The position numbers and the translations under genes were made by a program. From NCBI GenBank assembly GCA_030765045.1, contig CM060968.1, positions 105,631,904 through 105,695,903 of the forward strand: a stretch of 64,000 nucleotides of DNA, given 5' to 3'. Each line of letters starts with the position of its first letter. Position 1 is the first letter of the stretch. The notes beneath the pieces were generated by a model, which did no database searches, was not told the DNA's origin, and saw only the letters and a program-made list of their open reading frames with translations. The stretch is from Tenodera sinensis (Eukaryota; Arthropoda; Insecta; Mantodea; Mantidae). This document shows positions 22,791 to 34,730 of the stretch, in pieces.

Positions 22791-24234
22791 TGATAAACTG
22801 TTTCGGGAAGATTATTATTAATAGTATTATTATCATCATTATCATCTCACAACCCTGAGTTGATTGAAATCAGGCACAACTGCGTGGGAAGCAAGAGCAT
22901 GAAATTAAGTTTATATTATGTCACACCCTGATGCTTCTGAAAACCTGAAACTTCTGAAGATAAAGTGTTGATAAGAAATACTTTCACAGATCTTCACAGT
23001 ATTCTGTTCCAGCAGAAGTCCGGGAAGATTTAATGACCATGCCAACTTTTCACCATCATTGGTATCTTCTAATAAGGGATGTTATAAGTTTAACAGGTTT
23101 TGGTCCTATGACGTAACTTTGCAGGGGGGAGTTTCTGAGGTTAGATTTCCCATCGTTGTTTGAAGGAGTATACAAGTGTGTAATTTTGGACTTGTATGAG
23201 ATAAAATGTAAAAATTGTCACACTTTGAGTAGAAATAACGCAAATTGGGCGAGTCAGACTAACTTTCAGGTGCAATGGAGTGTCAAGCATGGTGTGGAGC
23301 CTTGGGCGTGCAACTAATAAGATCCTACCTCGTTTCTTCGAGAAAATCTGCCGCTATTATAAGAACATGTGACGCTCATGAAACAGATGAGAGTGTAATT
23401 TTAAAAGATGCAGCATTGCTCTTTAATTGTACGGCTCTACTTACAGCATAATATCCAGAACTCAGCTAGATTTCTTTCTTTGGGGTTATTAAGGCAGCGG
23501 GAGGTGAATTAGTTTAAAAAAATCAATTTTTAGTTTTAAAAATTTATACGGCTTCTCAGCTTTAAAATTGCGTGTAACATAGGGCAAGAAAATAAAAGGC
23601 GATCGTAACTTATCATTCTTGAGCTAATAACAAATTTACAAAACTTTTTAAAGAAATGGTGTAACTTTAGTTCCTCAAAATAAATATAATATAAAAATTT
23701 GCTAAAAGATATAATTCCAAATTATAAAAACATCCACCATTTACCACTCTAGCTGTTTGGATTGTGACAGCGTCTATATTGTAAACCCAAAGGTCATTCA
23801 AAAGGCAGAGTAAAGGAATATTTTAGAAGTACTAAATATAAACAGATTGATAAATCGGCTGTGGCAGATCATTTTTGGTCCTTTAATCATAAAAATGCAG
23901 TGGTTAACTTATAAAAACAGTTACATGCACTCATAGATTTAATGGTTTTGAAAGAAGATGTTCATTTTGAAAAATGAGGACCGAGAATGAATTTTGAAGT
24001 ACTGCCAATTGATTCTGTTAACCAATTTTTGTTTACAGCGATTGGTAACACAGGAATATTGCGTATTTTGCGTTGGTTATGTTAGCGACCAGTATAAACA
24101 AATGTGCTAGCGATGATAGGAATGAACATTCCAGAAACTGCAGTCTGCCTTTATTTCAAGAACTTGCAGCATATACTAAGATATGTGAAGCTATTATTAC
24201 ATTTGTAGATTTGTTTTTCTTCATTGTCAATATC
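22791..24234. other. Mostly unassigned; one transposase-like echo
   Basis: At about 23466-23492 the plus strand reads QLDFFLWGY followed by a stop, similar to the DFFLWGY box of Tc1/mariner-type transposases. Surrounding sequence is too decayed to confirm. There is a short TAT-rich patch near 22812-22845. Nothing else is recognised. Confidence 0.35.
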
Positions 24235-24652
24235 TTCAGTTTTTACTTTCTCTACTAAATATAGTGAAGTACCTATTGTGTTCCACCCAAAAATTCGATG
24301 TCTAGATTTCACCGAAAATACATATTGAGAGACTCCTTGCATAAAAATGGTTCGAAAATTGTTATTTTCTCAAATAGGGTTTTAACGATTTTGATTAAAT
24401 GTCATGATATTTTATGAAAAATGAAATGTGCATCTTGAATTTTCTGGCTACTGTGTTTATTCTTGTAACCTTTGTATAACTGGTAAACCGTAAGGCATAC
24501 ACCAAATCTTACTGTATAAAAATATAGATTTCGTTAAAGCACACAGTTAATGTCAAATGTTTTTTGTGAGATGAACCATTTCTGAGGTATTTCTTGTTAT
24601 TTTTGAGAATTTTTCTATACTTCAGGTGTTCTTAAATGGAGGTCATTTTTCT

Positions 24653-24693
24653 TTCTTCTTCTTCTTCTTCTTCTTCTCTTTTTTTTTCTTTTT

Positions 24694-24722
<29 letters not shown>
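24653..24722. repeat. TTC array and poly-T run
   Basis: About eight TTC units and then about 40 bases of T with rare C, inside a family A copy. Confidence 0.9.
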
Positions 24723-24725
<3 letters not shown>

Positions 24726-24877
24726 CTCTTAATCATACAAAGAGAACAGAATTCTAGTCGTCACAAAGCGACCACTCCTAAAACATTTGACCATCACTTA
24801 AAGCCTTCTTTATTCCCGTTGCACCTATAAGAAAATTAGCAATGAATAAGAATGTTTGTAAGAATATTTTTCGTGAG

Positions 24878-24930
24878 TAACTGTGTGGGGTTTAAGGGCC
24901 CGTCGACGAGTCATTTGGGCTCGTGAATAG
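24878..24930 (-). mobile_element. Retroelement stub D, copy 1
   Basis: GTTTAAGGGCCCGTCGACG, then GTCATTTGGGC, is shared with 45137-45172. It interrupts the head of a family A copy. Its exact edges and any duplication are unclear here. Confidence 0.55.
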
Positions 24931-25284
24931 TTTGTATAAGACTAGAGAAAGTCATGTGAGTGCAATACTTAAGATTCTTTCAATAGTATTAGAATAAAAT
25001 GTGAACAATTTTGCCAAACATATTAGCTTTTCAGCTTTTTCCCGTTCTTCAGCGCTGTAGGAGTCAGTTTAAGGACGTGCAACTGTGAACATGAAAATCC
25101 ACAGCTTTCTTCTTTCACCATATATGCAGTGCGCACACCAAGATATAACGAAGCCATTAATGTTTTATTCGTATTTCATCTCTTTTTGATATGATAATAT
25201 GAAACACTCCTTGAACTCTGCGATTTATAAGTCGATCCCAGATTTTCCATTGACTTAGTGTGCAAATATTAAGAAAAAACGGTA

Positions 25285-26150
25285 GGGGGGGGGTGCTTGA
25301 TGTGTTGCATATACCTACATGATATATTAACTACTACTTCCCCGACAACTGTTCTTCCAACTGCTTATTCTTCTATCGTATTCATGTTAATCGAGATGAA
25401 CCTTTCTGGTAATGATTTTATTACATATTTTCCTACAGGTACGATGGGAATCTTCAACAGCCGATTGCTGTTAAGACTCTGAAATTCCCTTCTCTTTGCA
25501 ATACCACGCGGAAAAAAAACGAATAACCAATTACAATTTGACAAGAGTATAAAGTATCAGAAAATTCTAAACAATAAAAAGAAATGTCTCGGAAATAGTT
25601 AATTCCACAAAAATATTTAGTAAAAATTGTACACTTTAACAAATCAATATTTTTATAGTAAGATTTCGTCCACTGCAGTTATGCAAGTCATTCGAAATGA
25701 AAAGCACTTCAGAATCTATTCCCCCCAAAATTCAAGATGTACATGCTTTTTCTTTATCATGAAAATGTTTTAATGCTACAATTTTAATTGAAATAATGAG
25801 ATATTTTTAACAAAATTAAAATGTTCGAAAAATGTTCTATATAAAGAGTAATTTGTTTTGGAGGGGATTTTTTGAAAATCTCCATATCGCTTCCTTGAAA
25901 CACGAACTTAAATACCAAGTTTGGTCTCTAACCGAGTTTTGTTTTTGAGTTGTGCTGTTCAAAGAAAGGTGCGCACATGCGGACACTCACCTACACACAA
26001 ACTCATACGTAGACTTTACCCTAAAAATATTTTCTTTTTTTAAATTTAGGATTCTCAGCACACGAATTTCCGGTGAAATCTTGATGTCAAATTTTTGATA
26101 GAATATAATACTTCCTCCGCTTACTACAGTATGTAATAGAGAAAGTAAAA
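25285..26150 (+). mobile_element. Diverged family A copy
   Basis: Head TTGATGTGTTGCATATACC..CATGA, TTTTCCTACAGGTACGATGGG, AGTTATGCAAGTCATTCG, CACATGCGGACACTCACC in place of the CA array, the tail CCGGTGAAATCTTGATGTC and the end GTATGTAATAGAGAAAGTAAAA. Full length but with many substitutions. Confidence 0.8.
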
Positions 26151-27300
26151 TTTTTTTTGTTCATTTTAACTACTTTAATAAAAAACGTTTCACTTGTTAT
26201 TCAATTTGTCAATCTTTTAAATTTTCGTATGGAAAATAATTAACTTCAGCGAAACCATATCACATTCTTGAACTATTGCACAAGATTTTTTCAAATCATA
26301 CTGCCCAAAACTCTCTTGAAAAAAAATATAAACTTGAAAAAAAAAAGTTTAAAGTGCAATGCAGTGGTTTACCTAAATGATGCAGAGTCAATTAAATGCC
26401 TATTTGTGGCATTAAATTTTCCGATTAAAAACCAATTTGCACAATGAAAATAAAAGTTATACGTATAATAAGAATGCTGGAGACAAAATAACCATCAACA
26501 TAGTAGAACACATGCATTTTTAAAATCTAGTCAATATACAAGTGTCAAAAATGCTGTCTAGAACAGTATTGCAAAAATTGAAAGCTTAGAAGTATTGAAA
26601 AAGCAGCAAAGTTTGATCCCGCAGTATTAAATACTTCTATACCACCCATTATCGAAAGTACCTAGATCTCGAATATCGATATCCTATTCTTAACTAGAGC
26701 GAGCCTCATGCCATGTTCTGCTTTGAAAACATATTCAAAATAGTTTTATAGCAGTGTTAATGCCACCCTGCGCCTTTATTTATGTGCATAAATAGAAAAT
26801 GTCCAAGGTTAAGATGTAAAACCTTCGTTAACCTTTTTCAATATTTCATCCACTACTATAATAATCAGTGTCTGTAGTTACCAGGCAACAAAAGCTATAC
26901 ATTGTAGTATAACAAAACACAAAACACGCCATCAAAACATAAAACGCAGGTCAACAGAACGTAAAATAACTATATTTAATTTTTCTTGATAATGTGCATT
27001 AAAAGAAAACCAAAGAGTTGATCTCTTAATGGAATAAGACTCTAAGCTTTAATACTATTTGATTTCTAATAAAAATGCGCAAACAAAGAGTCTTCATTTA
27101 CGTCACTTCATTACACAAAACACCAGTGCTCAAATTTCATATAAGTACATAAACTCTTCTTGACCTTTTCGGAAGTATATTAATAGGTGAATTTTGGACC
27201 ACTTTTGAAATGTTTGCTGATGAATCGTGCAAATCATCTTCACTCATTTTTACTTCGAAACTAGCATCCAAAATTCCAGAATATAATACAAATCTTTGTC
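26151..27300. other. Unassigned AT-rich stretch
   Basis: No gene or recognised repeat. Confidence 0.4.
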
Positions 27301-27306
27301 CATGTG

Positions 27307-27337
27307 TCGTGTGTGTGTGTGTGTGTGTGTGTGTTTT

Positions 27338-27385
<48 letters not shown>
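27307..27385. repeat. GT array followed by poly-T
   Basis: About 13 GT units and then about 45 T. Not embedded in a recognisable family A copy, unlike most other TG arrays in the window. Confidence 0.95.
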
Positions 27386-27390
<5 letters not shown>

Positions 27391-27914
27391 AGAGAAAGAA
27401 TAATGTGGGCTTTGGAAAAAAAAGACATGATACACTATTATTGTTATATTCTGCAACTTGTATACTAGTTTATTAGTAGAAGATCTTTCGTTTAAACCTT
27501 TAAGAAAGTAGTGAAATCCACATTATGTAATCTTTTATCAATTAATTTTATGGCAGTATAATAATTTAATGTTTTATGCAACACAACTATTACTGCACAA
27601 ATTTTTATTGTCCTGGCAGATAGTGATCTAATCTAATTTAATCCGTTCTATACTCAATGCACTTATATTTAAAATATGTTAATCCTCAAACGTAATAAGA
27701 AACCATCATAAAATGTATTTCAACCACATAATATTGTTCGGGAAAGAAAAGAAAAAACTGTACCACTAGGTTCACTTATTAATTAATCTTTCAACACCAC
27801 TAAAGCTCTGAAGTTTTGCACTTGTAAAAAATAAAAAAGAAATTAATAAAATTCCTCTAGGCGTTCAAACAGGTCACCACGTGATCTTGGAAAAAAAATA
27901 TAGTACACATCCAC
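27386..27914. other. Unassigned AT-rich stretch
   Basis: No gene or recognised repeat. Confidence 0.4.
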
Positions 27915-28060
27915 ATGGCTCACTAGGTAAAACGAGAGCAAGATATTCGAGGTCCGCCGACCGCGAGTGCCATCTGTGAGGACACACCCGAACACTCCAA
28001 TCGACACACTTTTGCCCTAGGTCACTCAGACTTGGTATCGTCCCCACGGCATGCAGTTCA
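27915..28060 (+). repeat. Possible SINE relic
   Basis: TGGCTCACTAGGTAAAACGAG resembles a Pol III A box, followed by a GC-richer segment TCCGCCGACCGCGAGTGCC and CACACCCGAACACTCC. No clear B box and no second copy in the window. Confidence 0.3.
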
Positions 28061-28535
28061 AAATGTCACTGTTTGGTGGTGTGTGAGTGAGAGATGATGA
28101 AAACTACTGTAACACCAATTTACTCCTTTTCCCCCTCCCCTTGTTCCTTACCCCCGTTTCCTTCCCCTCTCCTCTTCCTGCATAGTAACAGTACTTGTGT
28201 AGTTTCAATGTTTTCCACTTGGGCCCGGTGTAGGTAATGTGAATGTGGTTATAGGGCAAATGATGGTGACTATTACTGTAAATGATCACTCTGTCTCACT
28301 CTTATTTGCGCCATTCTTTTCCCCGTCCCGCTGCTAACTCTTCTTGAAAACTATAATAGTGGCTCCTCTCCCTCCCCCCTCCTGCCCTCCCTCCCTTCCT
28401 TTCTAGCCTACATACTTATTTTCTCAAAATCTTTCGATCTATTTTATCTAAACAAGCAGATGCAGCCCATCTGAAAAAAGCATTAGACAGAGGCAGCTGC
28501 AGCAGACAACTCATACCACCCTTGTAGCTATGAAG
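28061..28535. other. Unassigned, pyrimidine-rich in places
   Basis: C/T-rich patches occur at 28126-28180 and 28363-28403. No gene recognised. Confidence 0.4.
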
Positions 28536-29255
28536 CTGTCTTGTACTAACCATTCTTACAAACTCTTATTCATATACGTTCTTCGTGTTAGTTGAGATAA
28601 ACATTTGCAGAATTATTGCTTATTTCCTTGTAGGTGCAAGACTTTGAGCGATAGTCAACTCTTTTAAAGTTTGAGATTCCGTTCTCTTTGCACGGCTCAT
28701 ATAAATTGAACAACGATGTTGTATTTGACAAAACGAAACTGATGCAAATAACAAGAAATATCTCCGAAATGGTTCAGTCTACAACCTACGTTTTCCTATA
28801 GTAAGAGTTTGTGTATCTCTTGCGGTTTACGAGCTATTCAGAACTCATCCAGAGTAAACAGGACTACATGGGCTATAGCCAGAAAATTCAAGTTATACAT
28901 CTCATTTGCCATAAAACTACCTTAAACATATGACATTTTAATCAAAATCGCTTGAGCCATTTTTTAGGAAATCAAAATTGTCCATGTAAAGGGAAGTTTA
29001 GTGGGAGAAATTTTCTTCAAAATCTTCGTGTCGCATCCTTGAACGATATTAAACTTAAATATGAACCTTGGTTTTTGAACTGACTTGTCGTTTTTGAGTT
29101 GTGCTGTTCACAGACAGACACTCAGACATACACACGGACCTTTTTAATTTGGACTCAGGAGGCATATATTTCCAGTGAAATCTTGACATCGAATTTTTGA
29201 GTCGAATACAATACTTCCTCTACTCACTATACGTAGTAGCGAAAGTAAAAGGGAT
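28536..29255 (+). mobile_element. Family A copy, short-array type
   Basis: Begins at CTTGTACTAACCATTCTTACAAACTC (head tip missing) and runs through TTTCCTTGTAGGTGCAAG, AAATATCTCCGAAATGGTTCAG, ACACTCAGACATACACACGG and the tail hairpin CTTCCTCTACTCACTATACG..GTAGCGAAAGTAAAA. CA array is minimal. Confidence 0.85.
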
Positions 29256-29259
29256 TGTT

Positions 29260-29345
29260 ATATTATGTAATAAAAGATTTCTGGAAGATTGGAATTAGAG
29301 GGTAGAAAAATAAAGTGGAAGACATAGATTTGTGCAGGTGGTCCA
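29260..29345 (+). mobile_element. LINE 3' tail fragment
   Basis: GTAATAAAAGATTTCTGGAAGATTGGAATTAGAGGG..AAAATAAAGTGGAAGACAT (read with breaks) matches the end of the LINE at 22605-22690. Only the last about 80 bp remain. Confidence 0.55.
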
Positions 29346-29362
29346 CGCTTAAGGGTTGAAGG

Positions 29363-29422
29363 GCAAGAAGAGGAGGAGGAGGAGCAGAAGAAGAAGAAGA
29401 AGAAGCAGAAGAAGAAGAAGAA
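29363..29422. repeat. GAA/GGA/GCA purine array
   Basis: Imperfect GAA array with GGA and GCA units, directly after the LINE tail fragment. Confidence 0.9.
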
Positions 29423-30792
29423 ATAAGAATAGCGTAAAGAACTGTCTATATATGTTGCGATCTATGTACCTACAAAAATAATGAAAAGCGCTGGCCGTTG
29501 TTATTACAAAGACGGTTATTTTAAAGCCGTACAGTTATCAATACGTCATAGGTTGTAAATATTGAGGTATTAAGCTTCTAACTTCTCATGCTAAGATTCA
29601 GAAATAGTTTAAGTCCATGTTCTCAAATAGCAGCTCACTTGAATAGCTCAGTTATCAGCCTCTATTAAAGGTATCAGCCAACTTAACTGGTTTTATCTGT
29701 TCTCACACATACCCACGCAAACCCTGAGAAAAGAATCCTGCCGGCAATAAATCCATCGAATACCAAGATATTGGAGATGGCATCGAAAATGTGAGATGCA
29801 GGGAACCTCATTACCAATGTTATTGAGCAAATTAGAAATTTCACTAGGGTGTTTTTCCTGGTGAATGTATGCTTTTTAATGCAGACACATGAATACTAAG
29901 ACAATGCTGGCTTTCAATCAATCAATAAAGAGAGAAGGACGTGTTATTTGAATCCCAAGTTCCAGGAATTAGTTTCCTATGAATGAAGTTATACAAAATA
30001 CATAAGTCCATTACAAACCGAAAGCGCTTCGAAGATTTTGCAGGTGCTATACCAAAATATTTCATAAGCACAGTGGGTTATGTCTACAGACTGTTTTCTG
30101 TCTACTTTCAATAAAAATTTATTTAAAAAAGAGAATACGAGTATAAAATCATGCAAATTAAATTTTTACGCTAAAAATACAAGAAACCGCAGCTTATTTT
30201 AACCGTCATATTGCTATGAACCGACTTACTGGTGAAGTGTGCCCATGTCTTCAATATTAAGGGCTGATATAGTAGTCGGAAAAATAATTTCCATGACTGT
30301 AGAGATAAAATAAATTACGAACAATGGCCAAGTGATGCTGAAAGTGAAATCTATCAGAACTTCAATTTTTCATTTAAGTAATTTTGCAAAAAATGTTCTC
30401 CATTCTTCTATACCAAAATTAAGTAAATGTTTTCACACCGATGATTAATTATTTAATTAGAAGAATAGCCGACTTCCTAGAGAAATTTGAAACTGCCAGT
30501 GCATTCGTTTAGCATGACAAGAGGTAAGCTTTAAGGCACAAAATATATCAGACTGTCAAAGCTACATAATTTACACTGATCTGGTTCAAAATTTAAAGGC
30601 TACATTTAGTATCGTCTTTATAATGACACAAAATAACCTTAAACAGCTAAAGTTTGCTTTTCAGAGAATATCGAGCTTAAAACGTTCCCATAACAGGAAA
30701 TGTGTTTCTTCTTCTGTTTCTTTACAGAATGGTCGATGCTCTTGTTTTAATTCTATTTGTTCCTTTCTAAATTTTAAACCAATTATTTATAT
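29423..30792. other. Unassigned AT-rich stretch
   Basis: No gene or recognised repeat. Confidence 0.4.
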
Positions 30793-30890
30793 TTTTACTT
30801 TCCCTACTACCTATACATGATTTGAAAAGTGCTATATTGTATCAAAAAATTCGATATCATTATTTTACGAGAAATACCCAAAATAGAGTA
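30793..30890 (-). mobile_element. Family A tail tip
   Basis: TTTTTACTTTCCCTACTACC, TGCTATATTGTATC, AAAAAATTCGATATC and TTTTACGAGAAATACCC. Only the outer about 95 bp are recognisable. Confidence 0.55.
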
Positions 30891-31439
30891 AAAATTTTAG
30901 AGTAAGATAAGCGTACGAGTTTTTTACAGAAAAACTCCGGCCTATGACACCCTTCAGGAGGGAAAATGTTGGTTGATTAAAATGTAATATGTTTAATATA
31001 CTGACAAGCAAATAAAGTCCCTGTATATCCTGTAAACTTCCTTTGTTTGATTGAATTCTACATAATTTGGTTTGCAATATTAAGACAAGAAATTATAACA
31101 AGAACAATGCGGAACTCTTGAACTTACACAACTTCTGTCAAATAATTTTTCTTAGCGCTAGCATTTTTCGAAATATTCAATGTTGTAGGTAGATAAAGAT
31201 CTCTTGCTGTTTTCCTGCTTTGTTTACTTCTCAGTGCGTGTTATGACGAATGGATATTTGAATGCTATTGAAACTTTCATTCTCCATATGAAGCAATTTC
31301 TGGGCAGACGATGATGAAGACACAAGAATCCCTTTTTACATAAATACAGTAAGATGTAATGAAAATAGTCTTTGTGATTGGTAGAAAAACTCCAATAACC
31401 CACCACATCGGGGATTTTTTTAACGGTGAATATTCTTAA
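30891..31439. other. Unassigned AT-rich stretch
   Basis: No gene or recognised repeat. Confidence 0.35.
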
Positions 31440-31812
31440 AAAAGTAATTCAGAATGAAGAGGACTTCAGAAGCTAGTCCTAGAAATCAGGTATACATTTC
31501 ATTTGTTGAGAAAATATCTTAAGAATACGGCATTTTAATCCCATTTCTTAGCCATTTTCATAAAATCAAACTTTTTGTAAAAATTCTCCATGTAACGGAT
31601 GGTTAGGGTATTCTCTTAACAATCTTTGTTACATGTTTGGGAGATGCCTAACTTAACCTTTAAGTGGTGACACAAATTTATTTGTTATCAGTTGCATATA
31701 ATTTTATAGAATATGTATATTTGCTTTATAGTTTTAATATAGCATAATATTTTAAAATTTCAAAGAAAAAAATGCTTGTTGCAAAATTATGCTATTGACT
31801 TCACTAAAGAGT

Positions 31813-31854
<42 letters not shown>
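31813..31854. repeat. GA dinucleotide array
   Basis: About 20 GA units ending in GACAGACAGACAG, where family A normally has CAGACAGACACACA. Confidence 0.95.
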
Positions 31855-31865
<11 letters not shown>

Positions 31866-31969
31866 TCAGATATACATACACGCCGTTTTCTAAAACTGCT
31901 TTATTAGTTTAGGGATTCGCAAACGTGTATTTCATTGAAATTTCGGTATTGAGTTTTGTGTGGAATGGG

Positions 31970-32015
<46 letters not shown>
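31970..32015. repeat. Poly-A run
   Basis: About 46 A, inside the tail of the enclosing family A copy. Confidence 0.97.
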
Positions 32016-32017
<2 letters not shown>

Positions 32018-32045
32018 AGTTACTACATAGTCGAGTAAATAAAAA

Positions 32046-32439
32046 ATGAGGAATCGCAACATTGTTTCTATGAACTGAATTCTCATCAGGACACGAATGC
32101 GTTTAATGGTAAACAACGCTTGGATATCAACATTTATCCCTTATATTTATCTCTCTATATACATCGAAGTTATTTTAGTACTGTCTAATTATTTCCATAT
32201 TTCCATTTCTAATGTCATCGACATGGTTTTTCAGTTCCTATATGTGTCTATCGAAATGAAGTCTGTTTCGATACAGTTTTTCATTTCCACACAGATTTCC
32301 GCGCTTGCGCGCCGAGTTACTCAAACACTGAAACGCAATTTATTCAATATATGAGTTTATATTAATCTTGTTAATTTTGTCAAAGATTGTGGTATTCAAA
32401 GGAAAAAAATAAAAATATCAAATATAGTGTTAAATAAGA
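32046..32439. other. Unassigned stretch
   Basis: An 85-codon frame at 32097-32354 has no recognisable domain. I do not call it a gene. Confidence 0.35.
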
Positions 32440-32885
32440 AAGTATTAGTGCAAATGTGACATTTAGAACAAACAAAGAAAAAATAACTAATAAAGTGAGT
32501 AAATTCCAATATATTTGTGGAATAATGGGTCGTAGCTTGAAAAGGAAAACCCGAAAGGATACAAATTTAAAATTCTATAAGACAATGGCCGTTCCAGTTT
32601 TACTGTATGGATCGGAGACATGCACAGTTAAAAAGAAGGCTTGGAGCCGAATACAAGCAGCAGAAATGAAAAATCTACGAGCACTAAGACGATGTACAAG
32701 ACAAGATCATATTAGAAATGAAGATATAAGGAAAGAACTAGACATATTTTTGTTAAAAGAAAAGATATAAGTAAACAAAAAAATGAAAGATCATTTGCAA
32801 AGAATTGATAACGCTCGCATACTTTTACAATCATACAAATATAATCTTTCTGATTACAGACCAATAGAAAGATCAGTAAAAAGTT
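32440..32885 (+). mobile_element. LINE-3 fragment, C-terminal end
   Basis: A 104-codon open frame at 32456-32770 encodes the C-terminal part of a LINE ORF2-type protein: FYKTMAVPVLLYGSETC, then SRIQAAEMKNLRALRR and NEDIRKELDI. These blocks follow the reverse transcriptase domain in many arthropod non-LTR elements and match the decayed LTYG and EEIREELG of the fragment at 7560-9420. After the stop, MKDHLQRIDNARIL continues in frame to about 32880. Everything upstream of this segment, including the reverse transcriptase, is missing. Confidence 0.85.
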
Positions 32886-32924
32886 GAAGTATGAGACCAG
32901 AACAGGAGAAATACAATTTTCTTT

Positions 32925-33290
32925 TGATGATTACCCTCCACTTATGTAGGACTTACACCCACTAGGACTTACAAGCCAGTGCTTAGGGTCAGACACCTGT
33001 TGGGAAGCAGATGAACCCATGGACCGGACAGACTGATGACCAAAAGCGGGTGGTCAGCCTAGCACCGGGTATGATAGTGAGGAAGAGGATGAAATGCAGG
33101 CATGGATGAATGAAAAGGGACAATGCAGCAATTGGTGGAATGAGTGGCGGGGGAAGCCAGAGTACCCGGAGAAAACCTGCCCCGACGTCCCTTGTTCACC
33201 ACGAATACCACATTCGGGTCCCTGGGATCGAACCTGGGCCGCTTAGGTGGTAGGTGAACGGTCTAATCGCTCGGCCACGGCGTCATCGGA
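32925..33290 (-). mobile_element. SINE-5, Ser/Leu-like tRNA head
   Basis: The minus strand starts near 33285 with GCCGTGGCCGAGCGATTAG (A box TGGCCGAG as in class II tRNAs) and the B box GGTTCGATCCC. It continues with ACCCGAATGTGG, GGTTTTCTCCGGGTACTC and GGCTTCCCCCGCCACTC. The 3' limit near 32925 is approximate. It lies just after the LINE-3 fragment. Confidence 0.75.
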
Positions 33291-34169
33291 ACTAAATTCC
33301 AGCTCTTCAAATTCACTCATGAACATTTCATGAACACCTGTGACCGTGAATCGATATTGACTTGATATCAAAGTGTATCTAAAATATGTATCGAGCAATT
33401 GTTTTATCACATTTTTGTTTTCTTTCGCATGGATCTAAATATTAACTATTCATATAAATTTCACAGGTATTATTGTATGCAAATCCCATATGGTGGCTAT
33501 TGTGAAGTTTACACTCGTCACTCGTTTCGTAACTCCCATTATTAGCTTCAAATTTGTCGTTTTAAATTAATATTTTTAAATAAAGAAGCATTTTTGACTG
33601 GTAGACTCCGAAGACCATAGAGAAATTGCATACAATATTGAAACCTGAAGGTAGGTTGAAAACAAAAGAAGCTCTACAACAAAGTAGGTAGCATATTCTG
33701 CTAGAAGGTTTTTGTTTCGTTACTTTTGTGTTCTTATTTTTCGTTGAGGAACACCCCTTTCGGATGATAACATACGCCGGGCAGGAAAGAAAGGACCCTA
33801 ACCTTCCACAAGAGCCATCATCATAATAATTGGGGACCTTATACTTACTACGTGTGCAGTGCCTGTCTGTATTGTTAAGTTTGGGAGGAAAGCGTCATAA
33901 GTAAAAGATGTAGAGATGAAGAAATGGCATTTCCGCTTTACCTCTGTGTATTCTAATGTAGGTTCATCAGTATTTTGCACAGCTGTCACATCAACTTGGA
34001 GCATGTTGCAATAGCCGGGTTCTTGGAAGTACATCTTCCAGTTCACCTGCGTCTTCAGACTAAAACAGTCTAATGTGTGTACTCACATGCCTCTCTCTAC
34101 TCACTCTTGTACGATTATACTTACACGGGAAGGTCAGGATATACTATCGCGCAAATTATATTCTTACAC
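33291..34169. other. Unassigned; short family A head at 34072-34130
   Basis: The only recognised part is CTCACATGCCTCTCTCTACTC with TTGTACGATTATACTTACAC, a family A head tip on the plus strand. The rest shows no gene; an 82-codon minus frame at 33798-34046 has no known motif. Confidence 0.4.
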
Positions 34170-34730
34170 AGTCCAGTTAATACAGAGTGGTGCAAAAGTC
34201 AGTTTCCCTTTCATCAATTCGGCTTTTTTAGGTAAATATTGAGGATATTTGGGAATAAAATTAATTACAGGACATCATTGGCCACATACTATACACATTC
34301 ATTTGTTCATGGGTTTTCTGTTTTTGGTTATTGTTAATGTGTTGAACATTATTTGCAATGACAAATTTAGTAGGGCACAAGACATAAACTTCAAATCTTT
34401 TTGCCCAAAATCACTTAACGCACTAAATAAAGATGACTGCGACAGAAGACGCAACACAACAGATCCTAACTTTTGAGACTTTTGAGACTTTTGATTGGCC
34501 TCCGCGTTCTTGTGATTTGATGCCATGCGATTTCAATCTGTGGGGGATTCTGAAATATGTGGTTTCTCTTCAATGAAGATGAAGCTTTACGGTCTCGTGT
34601 TTTTGAATCAGTGTAAAGCTTTGCCTGAAATGTATTGAGCAAGCAGGTGGACAATTTGAACTAAAATGAATGTGTTTGTGTTGCCAGAAATTTAAAATTG
34701 CGTCTCTTTGTTATATGTCCGAGTAAAATA
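34170..34730 (+). mobile_element. Mariner-like transposon relic
   Basis: At 34493-34543 the plus strand reads DWPPRSCDLMPCDFNLW, close to the catalytic DWPPRSPDL.PCDFFLWG box of mariner/Tc1 DDE transposases. EDEALRSRVFESV follows after one frame change and agrees with the C-terminal helix region. Upstream, ACAGAGTGGTGCAAAAGTCAG near 34191 resembles a mariner-type end. Most of the enzyme is missing. Element limits are approximate. A 75-codon frame on each strand here is not coding. Confidence 0.7.

Larger units (their letters stand above)
24235..24975 (-). mobile_element. Family A copy with internal T tract and a stub insertion
   Basis: Tail tip TTTTTACTTTCTCTACTAAATATAG, CCACCCAAAAATTCGATGTC, then the middle section and the head AGAGAAAGTCATGTGAGTGC. 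The TG array is missing. A TTC/T-run at 24653-24722 interrupts the middle, and a foreign block lies at about 24880-24925. Confidence 0.82.
31440..32045 (+). mobile_element. Degenerate family A copy
   Basis: The middle section at 31450-31660 (TACATTTCATTTGTTGAG, TATCTTAAGAATACGGCATTTTAAT, TCCATGTAACGGATGG) and tail at 31860-32030 (GCCGTTTTCTAAAACTGC, TTAGGGATTCGCAAACGTG, TTTTGTGTGGAATGGG) are separated by unrelated sequence and a GA array. A 46-bp poly-A sits in the tail end. Confidence 0.6.
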
